Source: Candidatus Caccousia avistercoris
Lineage (GTDB): Bacteria > Bacillota > Clostridia > Oscillospirales > Acutalibacteraceae
Reading direction: 5' to 3'
NCBI GenBank assembly: GCA_018715025.1
Contig: DVMK01000107.1
Location: 1-15,009 of the forward strand
Length of the DNA stretch: 15,009 nt
The notes under the pieces are model-generated. The model worked only from the letters and a program-made list of their open reading frames with translations. It had not been told where the DNA came from and ran no database searches. Shown here piece by piece: positions 6,804-13,255 of this stretch (position 1 is the stretch's first letter; every line of letters begins with the position of its first letter). Both the position numbers and the translations under genes were made by a program.

Positions 6804-6962
6804 GGCTCCTGCCGTCGCCGGGCAAGGAAGCTTCCCAGGCAGGAAAGCCCGCGCTGCAGCCCTTCTGCGGAACTTATCCCACAGAATAATTTTCCTCTGT
6901 GGATCATTTGGTGAAAAATTGTCACAGGGGATGGTATGCCCCACAGGATTCCGGCAAGTAAG

Positions 6963-6995
6963 AAAGGGGGGACGGCGTTCTGCCGTCCCCCCTTT
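6963..6995. terminator. Perfect terminator hairpin 3' of the TIM-barrel gene
   Basis: AAAGGGGGGACGGC (6963-6976) and GCCGTCCCCCCTTT (6982-6995) form a perfect 14-bp stem with a five-base loop. On the - strand it follows the stop at 7021 by 25 bases and continues into TTTCTTACTT, so it should terminate that gene. A-rich and T-rich flanks also allow some termination on the + strand. Confidence 0.8.
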
Positions 6996-7020
6996 GGCAT
7001 GGGCAGCGCCTGCAGGAGGG

Positions 7021-7956
7021 TTATCCCTCCCGGGCTGCCTTTTCCTTTTCCTCCAGCACCATCCGGTGAAAGCGCTCCGCCTTTTCCCGCACATCCTGCA
7101 GGGCGCGGATCTCTTCCCCGCGGGTGGGGAAGGAGGAGCCGTACCGCAGGCCGATCTCAAAGTCGGCGGGCATCTCCACCGGGGAACGGGCCACCCAGAA
7201 GGCGATTTTGCTCCAGTCCAGCACGCCGGTGAAGGGCGGGCGGTGCACGTCGGCCCGGCACACAGCCCTGTCATCCCCCAGCAGGGCGGGGTCCAGGGAA
7301 TCCGTGTCCTGCAGGTGGGTGACGATAAGCCGGTCAGAGTACCGTTCCAGCAGCTCATAATAATTTCCCGGGAACATAATGCTGGCATGGCCGGAGTCGA
7401 AGCACATGCCCAGAAAATCGCTGTCATAGCGGCGGAACATCCGCTCAAATTTGTCGATCTGGAACTCCCGGGGGGTGATGAGCAGGTTTTCCAGGGCAAT
7501 GCGCACCCCGGCCGCCCTGGCGTAGGGCTGCAGCTCGTCAAAGGAACGGTACACCTGGGCGTAATACTCCTCCTGGTAATCCCTGTTTTTCAAAAATTCC
7601 CGAAAGGGAAGCTGCATGTGCAGCACCATGGCGCCGGCCCCGATGGCGGCGCAGAAATCGATGCGGTTTTTCACCAGATCCACCCCGGCCTGCCGCAGGT
7701 AGGGGTTGGAGCTGGTGTAGTTTTTCCGGGCCCGCCCCTCGGTGGCGTGCACCGTGTGGCCCTTCAGCCCGTAGAAGTCCAGGGCGGCCCTGGCCTGGCG
7801 CATTTCGCTGGGGCTGTACAGGTATTCCCCCTCCCAGTCGTGGATCCACTGGGTGTGGGTGAACCCGGCCTCCGCAATACAGCGCAGCTGGCGCTCTGTT
7901 TCCTCCCAGCTGTGCAGATCGTTGTTGTAATCGGTATTGACAGACGTGGCAAGCAT
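7021..7956 (-). CDS. Sugar phosphate isomerase/epimerase (xylose-isomerase-like TIM barrel)
   Basis: A 311-residue member of the AP endonuclease family 2 / xylose isomerase-like TIM-barrel superfamily, whose members isomerise or epimerise sugars and related keto compounds with a divalent metal. Likely metal and catalytic residues are seen as a set: Glu156 (IALENLL), Asp187 and His190 (CFDSGHASI), and His214 (VTHLQDTD). The start at 7956 (MLATSVNTDY) is preferred because it begins at the first barrel strand and has GGAGGGG upstream, though with wide spacing. The in-frame ATG at 8028 would add 24 residues rich in Cys, Ser and Gly with no family likeness. The gene is single, has its own terminator, and diverges from the lipoprotein gene with a shared symmetrical element between them. 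The true substrate cannot be told; a role in the same sugar pathway as the sulfatases is only a guess. Confidence 0.85.
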   Translation of the reverse strand: MLATSVNTDYNNDLHSWEETERQLRCIAEAGFTHTQWIHDWEGEYLYSPSEMRQARAALDFYGLKGHTVHATEGRARKNYTSSNPYLRQAGVDLVKNRIDFCAAIGAGAMVLHMQLPFREFLKNRDYQEEYYAQVYRSFDELQPYARAAGVRIALENLLITPREFQIDKFERMFRRYDSDFLGMCFDSGHASIMFPGNYYELLERYSDRLIVTHLQDTDSLDPALLGDDRAVCRADVHRPPFTGVLDWSKIAFWVARSPVEMPADFEIGLRYGSSFPTRGEEIRALQDVREKAERFHRMVLEEKEKAAREG

Positions 7957-8063
7957 GGACAAATCCCGCCCCTCCCTCGTATTTCCCGGCCTGCCGCCGG
8001 AAGCCTTGCTGCAAGCAAAGCATACCACGCTTCCCCTTTGGCCGCCATAGCCAAAGGTTGTGG

Positions 8064-8137
8064 AAATATATCATGGTTTGCGCAAAACGCTTTTTCCAGA
8101 TTTCTAATAGCAGCGAATTTAAAACCGTGATATATTT
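8064..8137. promoter_or_regulatory. Large inverted repeat in the divergent promoter region (candidate operator)
   Basis: AAATATATCATGGTTT (8064-8079) is the reverse complement of AAACCGTGATATATTT (8122-8137) except for one base, with 42 bases between. The left arm contains TGATATATT on the - strand, an extended -10 (TATATT at 8070-8065) suited to the TIM-barrel gene. The right arm touches the -35 of the lipoprotein promoter. A TTTGCGCAAA palindrome (8077-8086) lies at the inner edge of the left arm and resembles a LacI-type half-site core. Together this suggests one regulator controlling both genes. No regulator gene is visible in the window. Confidence 0.5.
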
Positions 8138-8164
8138 GATAAAAAATGCAATTTATGATATAAT
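8136..8164 (+). promoter_or_regulatory. Sigma-A promoter of the duplicated-domain lipoprotein gene
   Basis: TTGATA (8136-8141), a 17-base spacer and a perfect TATAAT (8159-8164) with TGA directly before it (extended -10). The expected transcript start is near 8171, giving a leader of about 70 bases. It is one of the best promoter matches in the window and lies in a distinctly AT-rich island. Confidence 0.8.
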
Positions 8165-8240
8165 TATTTTAGATGATAATTATAGCAAAACACACTGATT
8201 TTATGCCTGCCATACTGCAGAAAAGACAGGAGGCGCAGCC

Positions 8241-9320
8241 ATGAAAACGCGAAAAAAACTGTTTTTCTTCCTTCTGCCGCTGGCCCTGCTTTTTGCAGGC
8301 TGTGAGAAGCCGCCTGCCGCAGGGCTGCCGTCTCAGGAGGAGGTGGGAGAACTGGAGACCCTGTATGGGAAAGCCACGGAGGAAGTGTTTCCCTTCTATG
8401 GGGTTTCCGGGGAAGCCCGGGAGGAGGAGCTTGCGGCCGGAATCCCTGTGCCACAGACGCGGGAGATAGAGGAGCACAGCTTTTCCCCTGTGCTTTTATT
8501 CGACGTTACGCAAAACCCCGGCGCATTTTATGGAATCCGCTACACCGCCGTTCTGCAGGACGGGGAAGATCCCACGGTTCTGGGAAGGGAGCTGTACGCC
8601 CAGCTGGAGGACGCCTGCGGCCAGCCGGACACCTACCCGCTGCTGGTAAACAGAATTTCCGATTCCTGGAAAGAGATCGAAAAGTGCCAGGGAAGCCAGT
8701 ACCAGGAGGAATGGCTCACAGACAATGGAAAGACAAGAATTCTTTTGCAGATTGGTTTTCCAGACGGAGAAACCTCCACGGTAAAGATTACTTACTGCTA
8801 TGAACAGCCGCCTGCCTCCGGCCTGCTGTCAGAGGAGGAGATCGCTGCGGTGGAGGAGCTGTATCTGCAGCCGGAGGAGGCGGCTTTCGCCCGGTATGGA
8901 ATTTTCCCTGGTGAGGTGTCGGAGGAGCAGATCAACAGAGGAGTGCCTGCGCCGCAGCTTCGGGAGGTGGGAGGCGGTTCCTTTACCCCCATCCTCCTGC
9001 TGGATATGTCACAGAAGCCCTATCGTTTTTTTGGCGTTCGCTACACCGCCGTTCTGCAGGATGGGGAAGATCCCACGGCTCTGGGAAGGGAACTGTACGG
9101 CCAGCTGGAGGATGCCTGCGGCGAGCCGGACACCTACCCGCTGCTGGAAAACAGGCTTACCGGCTGCTGGGAGGATGTGGAAGCCCGCCGGGAGGACAGC
9201 TACCGGGAGGAATGGATCACCGAAAATGAGAAAACGCAGATTATTTTGCAGGTGAACGTCCTTTCCGGGCAAATCTCTACGGTAGAAATCACCTACCGCC
9301 TATACGTTCCCCTGAATTGA
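8241..9320 (+). CDS. Lipoprotein of unknown function with two tandem copies of one domain
   Basis: I do not recognise the family. The 359-residue protein has a signal peptide (KTRKKLFFFLLPLALLFAGC) with lipidation at Cys21, so it should sit on the outer face of the membrane. The rest is two homologous units, about residues 24-189 and 190-357. Each begins PPAxGL, then has a Glu-rich helix, a PxPQxRE motif, a YTAVLQDGEDPT segment, an EDACGxPDTYPLL segment and an EEW...L motif before a final beta strand. A central 108-base patch is nearly identical between the copies (8538-8645 and 9039-9146). AGGAGG lies seven bases before the ATG. The gene stands alone between its own promoter and a terminator whose stem begins at the last base of the stop codon. 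Two binding or sensing modules are plausible, but no function can be claimed. Confidence 0.85.
   Translation: MKTRKKLFFFLLPLALLFAGCEKPPAAGLPSQEEVGELETLYGKATEEVFPFYGVSGEAREEELAAGIPVPQTREIEEHSFSPVLLFDVTQNPGAFYGIRYTAVLQDGEDPTVLGRELYAQLEDACGQPDTYPLLVNRISDSWKEIEKCQGSQYQEEWLTDNGKTRILLQIGFPDGETSTVKITYCYEQPPASGLLSEEEIAAVEELYLQPEEAAFARYGIFPGEVSEEQINRGVPAPQLREVGGGSFTPILLLDMSQKPYRFFGVRYTAVLQDGEDPTALGRELYGQLEDACGEPDTYPLLENRLTGCWEDVEARREDSYREEWITENEKTQIILQVNVLSGQISTVEITYRLYVPLN
8538..8645 (+). repeat. Near-identical internal repeat, copy 1
   Basis: This 108-base patch matches 9039-9146 at 102 positions by hand count, a distance of exactly 501 bases (167 codons). It encodes the RYTAVLQDGEDPT to PDTYPLL part of the duplicated domain. 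Four of the six differences change an amino acid or lie at first/second codon positions; the rest are silent third-position changes. Confidence 0.85.
9039..9146 (+). repeat. Near-identical internal repeat, copy 2
   Basis: Partner of 8538-8645. Sequence outside the patch has diverged much more between the two domains, so the likeness is local. Confidence 0.85.
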
Positions 9321-9356
9321 AAAACTCCCGCCGGCAGTTCCCCGGCGGGAGTTTTT
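9320..9356. terminator. Bidirectional intrinsic terminator between convergent genes
   Basis: AAAAACTCCCGCCGG (9320-9334) pairs perfectly with CCGGCGGGAGTTTTT (9342-9356), a 15-bp stem with a seven-base loop. The first base is the last base of the lipoprotein stop codon. The A-run/T-run ends make it work in both directions, serving the lipoprotein (+) and the GH43-like gene (-, ending at 9401). Confidence 0.9.
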
Positions 9357-9400
9357 GCGCCGCGCCGTTTTTCGGGCGGCGGAAGGTGGGGGAAGGGCGC

Positions 9401-10276
9401 TTACTCCTCCGTTGTCCCTTCGGGCCAGCAGGCGCTTCCTCCCCGGGCTACGGGCAGGAAAAGGGGGCGTTCCCGCGGCGTTTCGTTGGGGGAGTGGAGC
9501 ACCAGGCGCAGGCGGCCGTCGAAGCCCCGGAAAATCATGCCGTGGCCCCCGTCCTTAGCGAAGATGGGCGTGTCCGGAATGCTCCACGTTCCGGTGATCT
9601 CCCCGTTGCTGGAGAAAGCGGCCCCCTGGGCGTAGCCCTCCGCCCCGCCGCTGGACCAAAGCATCATCAGGCGGCCGTCCGGGCATCGGTGCATCCAGGG
9701 GCCGTCGGTGACAAAGCAGCCCGGCCGCCCGTCCACCGGCCGGGCCCAGGGGGCCTGGGAAGCCCGGAACAGCACCCAGGGTTTCCCCGCCGGGGCGGTC
9801 AAATCCCCGGTAAGCTCCATGGCGCACATCTCGCCGTCCCCCACCTGCAGCCATTCGTGGCAGAACACCAGGTAGGGGCGGCCCTCGCCGGACAGGTACA
9901 GGGTGCCGTCCAGGCATTCCCACTCCGGCGGGGTGACAGGCCCCCCGCTGATGGGCGCAAAGGGGCCCTCAGGCCTGTCTGCCCGCAGGATCTGCGTGCC
10001 GCGCCGCCGGTCTGCGGAATGGAAGGAGGCCAGCAGGTAGAAGGCCCCCCGGTAGCGGTGTACCTCCGGGGCCCAGTATTCCCGGTCCGCCCAGAAGCGG
10101 CCGTCGTTGTGAAAAATTTCCACAGGCCCCTCCCAGTTTTCCAGGTCGGCGCTGCTGTACACGTCAAAGCCGTCTGCCTTGCCCCAGCAGGTGGCGCCTC
10201 TGGTTCCGTACAGATAATATTTCCCCTCCCAGGGGAGCACGAAGGGGTCGCGGATATGGATTTCCTTTGTTTTCAC
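9401..10276 (-). CDS. Glycoside hydrolase family 43-like beta-propeller enzyme
   Basis: A 291-residue single-domain protein with the GH43 five-blade pattern. The GTG at 10276 is chosen as start because AGGTG lies seven bases upstream and the chain then reaches the first catalytic motif at once (IRDPFVLP, base Asp10). Other landmarks are WAPEVHRY (68-75), CLDGTLY with Asp123 in the place of the pKa-tuning Asp, CHEW (139-142), VTDGP (189-193) where the family usually shows EGP, and DGGHGMIF (242-249) with the His of the propeller core. The possible upstream ATG at 10360 would add 28 residues and lies before the best promoter (10315-10310). There is no signal peptide, so it acts on imported oligosaccharides in the cytoplasm. 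Arabinosidase, xylosidase and galactosidase activities all occur in the family; the substrate is not predictable. Confidence 0.85.
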   Translation of the reverse strand: MKTKEIHIRDPFVLPWEGKYYLYGTRGATCWGKADGFDVYSSADLENWEGPVEIFHNDGRFWADREYWAPEVHRYRGAFYLLASFHSADRRRGTQILRADRPEGPFAPISGGPVTPPEWECLDGTLYLSGEGRPYLVFCHEWLQVGDGEMCAMELTGDLTAPAGKPWVLFRASQAPWARPVDGRPGCFVTDGPWMHRCPDGRLMMLWSSGGAEGYAQGAAFSSNGEITGTWSIPDTPIFAKDGGHGMIFRGFDGRLRLVLHSPNETPRERPLFLPVARGGSACWPEGTTEE

Positions 10277-10309
10277 AGCACAGCACCTCGCACAGGGAAG
10301 ATTTTCTTC

Positions 10310-10315
10310 ATTGTA
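10310..10315 (-). promoter_or_regulatory. Extended -10 promoter of the GH43-like gene
   Basis: TACAAT on the - strand, preceded by TGC (extended -10). The -35 region (TGGTTC at 17 bases) is weak. The expected start near 10303 gives a short leader of about 27 bases to the GTG start and would exclude the longer ATG form of the protein. Confidence 0.5.
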
Positions 10316-10361
10316 GCACACCAGGGAAAAAAGAACCAGAAGGAAATGCGGCGGACGCAAA

Positions 10362-10394
10362 GCTTCCCCGCCGGCGGTTCACCGGCGGGGAAGC
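10362..10394 (-). terminator. Terminator hairpin 3' of ldh
   Basis: GCTTCCCCGCCGG (10362-10374) and CCGGCGGGGAAGC (10382-10394) form a perfect 13-bp stem with a seven-base loop, 31 bases after the ldh stop on the - strand. Only TTT follows, so termination may be incomplete. Confidence 0.7.
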
Positions 10395-10425
10395 GAAAAG
10401 GCTGGGGAGGGTTCGGGGCGGCCGG

Positions 10426-11370
10426 TTACAGCTTCAGCTGAGAAATAACCTTCTGCAGCTGCAGGGCAGAGTCCAGCAGGGCGGCGCTTTCCTCTGGGCT
10501 GAGGGGGATTTCCAGCACCTTTTCCACCCCGTTTTTCCCCACCACCGAGGGCAGGCTCAGCGCCAGGCCGGACAAGCCGTATTCCCCCTCCGGTTCTACG
10601 GAAATGGGAAGCACCGCGTGTTCGTCCTTTACAATGCACTCGGCAATGCGGGCCACCGCCATGGCGATGCCGTAGTAGGTGGCGCCCTTCCGTTCGATGA
10701 TCTGGTAGGCGCTGTCCCGCACGCTTTCGTAGATGCGCTGCATAGAGCCCTGGTGGTCGAAGTGGCCCCGCAGCTCGCAGAAATGGTTCAGGTCAATGCC
10801 GGAAACGTTGGCCCCGCTCCACACGGCCAGCTCGCTGTCGCCGTGCTCGCCGATGATGACGGCGTGCACGCTGCGGCTGTCCACATCCAGATGGCGGCCC
10901 AGCTGGTACTTCAGACGGGCGGTGTCCAGCACCGTGCCGGAGCCGATGACCCGCCGGGCCGGGTAGCCGGAGATGCGCTGGGCCGCGTAGGTGAGCACGT
11001 CCACCGGGTTCGAGACGAGGAGCAGGATCCCCTCAAAGCCCACGGCGGTGATTTGGGGGAGAATGCTCTTCAGAATGGCCACGTTCTTCCCAATCAGATC
11101 CAGCCGGGTTTCCCCGGGCTTCTGGTTGGCCCCGGCGGTGATGATGATGAGGGAGCAGTCCGCCGCGTCCTGGTAGCTGCCGGCGTAGATGTCCATGGCG
11201 GCGGTGTAGGGCAGGCCGTGGCCCAGGTCCATGGCTTCGCCCTCCGCCTTTGCCTGGTTGGCGTCAATGAGCACCAGCTCGGAAAACAGCCCCCGCTGCA
11301 TGAGGCTGAAGGCGATGGAGGAGCCCACGAAGCCGCAGCCCACCACCGCCACCTTTCTAGGGTTGATCAT
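10426..11370 (-). CDS. ldh: L-lactate dehydrogenase
   Basis: Reduces pyruvate to L-lactate with NADH in the cytoplasm, closing the redox balance of glycolysis. The 314-residue length is normal. The Rossmann motif is GCGFVGSS (11-18), with an acidic residue (Asp36) at the end of the second strand for NAD. The loop ANQKPGETRLDL (81-92) carries Gln83, the residue that marks lactate rather than malate dehydrogenases, and Arg89 for catalysis. Further motifs are SNPVDVLT (120-127), GSGTVLDTARL with the substrate-binding Arg152, and IGEHGDSE with the catalytic His176. AGGAG lies nine bases before the ATG. It follows the MutS-like gene after 56 bases with no clear promoter between, so it probably belongs to the gapN transcript and ends at the hairpin 10362-10394. 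Confidence 0.95.
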   Translation of the reverse strand: MINPRKVAVVGCGFVGSSIAFSLMQRGLFSELVLIDANQAKAEGEAMDLGHGLPYTAAMDIYAGSYQDAADCSLIIITAGANQKPGETRLDLIGKNVAILKSILPQITAVGFEGILLLVSNPVDVLTYAAQRISGYPARRVIGSGTVLDTARLKYQLGRHLDVDSRSVHAVIIGEHGDSELAVWSGANVSGIDLNHFCELRGHFDHQGSMQRIYESVRDSAYQIIERKGATYYGIAMAVARIAECIVKDEHAVLPISVEPEGEYGLSGLALSLPSVVGKNGVEKVLEIPLSPEESAALLDSALQLQKVISQLKL

Positions 11371-11426
11371 GGTAGATACTCTCCTTTCTCACTGCGTTTA
11401 CTTTTCCCACAAAGCCAGGGTTACAT

Positions 11427-13229
11427 TCAGCAGCCGCCGCGCTGCTTTTCTTCGTCCGGAAGAGGAAGGCCGATTTGGCGGAGCAGGAAGGCGCCGTTGG
11501 TGGTTTTGGAAACGCCCGGGTGGATTTTGTAGTCGAAAAGGATTTTCCCCTGCTCGTACCGTTCAAAAAAGCATTGGTTCGACACGCCGGGGCAGGTTTC
11601 CTCCAGTCGGCAAAGCTCCAGGTCGTGGGTGGTGATAAGGCCGGAAACCCCCAGCCGGGAAAGGGCCTCCAGCACGGCCTGCGCCCCTTTCTGCCGGTCT
11701 GCCGAGTTGGTGCCCCGGAAGATTTCGTCAATGAGGAAAAAGACGGAGGGATCCGTGCGGGCGGCATCTACAATGGCTTTGATCCGTTTCAGCTCCGCGT
11801 AAAAGGTGGAAATCCCCTGGGAAAGGCTGTCTGCAATCCGCATGGATGTGGCCAGCCGCGCCGGGGCGAAGCGAAACTCCCGGGCGCACACATAGCCCCC
11901 CGCCTGGGCCAGCACCAGGTTCACCCCCACCGTGCGCAGGAAGGTGGTTTTTCCCGACATGTTGGAGCCGGAGATGATGCGGATCTCCCGGCCCATGGAA
12001 AAGTCGTTGCACACCCGCGCCTCGTTGCGGAGCAGCGGGTGGCCCATGTCCCTGGCCTGCAGGCCGGGCCCCTGCCAGGGCTGGGGCAGGCACACCGTGG
12101 AGCAGGCCAGGGGCAGGTTGGCCAGGCTCATCAGGCCTTCCAGCTCGCCCAGGGCGGCGAACCACCCCTCCGCCTTTTCCCCGTGGGCCTGCTTCCACCG
12201 GGAAAGCCCGGCGGCGCAGCCGAAGTCCCACAGGAACAGGCCGTTCAAGGCCAGGGCGGCCAGGCTGTTCCGGCTTTGGCTCACCCGCCGGGAAAGGGTG
12301 GAGAGGGAGCGGATCCCCTGCAGGGCCTCCGCCATGGTTTGCGAAATTTCCCGCAGCTTTTCCCCCTGGAACGGGTGCTCTGCCACAGCCCGCACCGGTT
12401 CCTCGTACCGGCTCAGCCGGTAGGACAGATCCCGCACGGCCCCCAGGTACCGGTTGACCGGCCCCATGCCCAGGCCCCACAGCAGAAGCTGAACCAGAAT
12501 GAGCAGAGAGGCCGCCCCCAGGGCCAGGGGCGCGCCGGTGACGGCGGCTGCCGCCACGGAACCACAGGTGAGAACGCGGCTTGCCGTAAGCATTCCCCGG
12601 GCCGCCCGGCTGCGCAGGAACAGCCTGCCGTCCCCCAGCTGTTCCAGCAGCCGGGGAAACGCCGGGTCGTCCCCCACCTGAGCCAGCAGGTACTCCAGCT
12701 CCGCCGTCCACTCCTCCTGCCCGGCCAGCTCTTCCACCGCCTTCTGCCGGCGGAGCAGCTCCTCCCGGGAGTAGGCGGGGGCCAGCAGATCCGCGGCAAA
12801 GCGGGCCCGGCCGCAGTGGGTGAAGGCGCTGCTGAGCAGCTGGAACAGGGAGCGCTTCCCCACCACGTCCAGATCCTGGGCGTAGGGGTGGGCGCCGTCT
12901 GCAAATTCCTCCCCGGCGCCGGGGAACTCCTGCCAGCGGCCCTCCAGGCGGGCCAGACGGCGGGCGGCGGCCTCCTGCAGGCCCTTTTCCCGGGCCATGC
13001 GCCGGTTCACCTGCCGGTGCAGCAGGCAGGCGGCCGCGAAAACCGCAAGCTCCCCGGCAAGCAGGGCCGGCCACACCCAGGAGGAGGGCCCGGCCAGCAG
13101 CCGGTACCCGGTGCAGCACAAAAGCACAAACCAAACCAGCTTGCCCAGCCCCAGCGCCAGGGACTGCCGGTTGTATCTTGCCCTGGCGGCCTCCCGCCGG
13201 GCGATTTCGTCCTTCCACTTCTGTCCCAT
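11427..13229 (-). CDS. Membrane-anchored MutS-like ATPase
   Basis: A 600-residue protein with the MutS core and ATPase domains but neither the N-terminal mismatch-reading domain of MutS nor the C-terminal Smr nuclease of MutS2. The ATPase has Walker A GSNMSGKTT (421-429), the STFYAEL segment (474-480) of the MutS signature region, Walker B VFFLIDE (496-502) and the switch His535 (TTHD). A basic N-terminus is followed by two membrane segments (about 30-45 and 52-71), and another hydrophobic stretch occurs at about 222-252. The family's helical lever region fills 260-400. AAGGGG precedes the ATG by about nine bases. It lies 26 bases after gapN, so they are co-transcribed. Function is unknown for this group; annotation as a mismatch repair protein would be misleading. 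Confidence 0.88.
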   Translation of the reverse strand: MGQKWKDEIARREAARARYNRQSLALGLGKLVWFVLLCCTGYRLLAGPSSWVWPALLAGELAVFAAACLLHRQVNRRMAREKGLQEAAARRLARLEGRWQEFPGAGEEFADGAHPYAQDLDVVGKRSLFQLLSSAFTHCGRARFAADLLAPAYSREELLRRQKAVEELAGQEEWTAELEYLLAQVGDDPAFPRLLEQLGDGRLFLRSRAARGMLTASRVLTCGSVAAAAVTGAPLALGAASLLILVQLLLWGLGMGPVNRYLGAVRDLSYRLSRYEEPVRAVAEHPFQGEKLREISQTMAEALQGIRSLSTLSRRVSQSRNSLAALALNGLFLWDFGCAAGLSRWKQAHGEKAEGWFAALGELEGLMSLANLPLACSTVCLPQPWQGPGLQARDMGHPLLRNEARVCNDFSMGREIRIISGSNMSGKTTFLRTVGVNLVLAQAGGYVCAREFRFAPARLATSMRIADSLSQGISTFYAELKRIKAIVDAARTDPSVFFLIDEIFRGTNSADRQKGAQAVLEALSRLGVSGLITTHDLELCRLEETCPGVSNQCFFERYEQGKILFDYKIHPGVSKTTNGAFLLRQIGLPLPDEEKQRGGC

Positions 13230-13255
13230 TTCCCAGCGCCCCTTTTCCGGCTTGT

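Noticed and set aside
6875..6909. DnaA-box-like sequences near TTATCCCACA and TGTGGATCA
   Set aside because: Both deviate from the consensus, and they are explained as the two arms of one hairpin; no AT-rich origin or dnaA/dnaN context.
6680..6914. Small + strand frames of about 70 codons next to the toxin
   Set aside because: They lie in palindromic repeat DNA, lack ribosome-binding sites and have basic, Pro/Ser-rich low-complexity translations.
7957..8028. Longer N-terminus of the TIM-barrel protein, starting at 8028
   Set aside because: The extra 24 residues do not resemble the family or a signal peptide, and the barrel begins at the 7956 start.
10277..10360. Longer N-terminus of the GH43-like protein, looking like a hydrophobic leader
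   Set aside because: The best promoter (10315-10310) lies inside it and a good ribosome-binding site serves the GTG at 10276; the apparent leader has several Cys and charged residues after its hydrophobic part.
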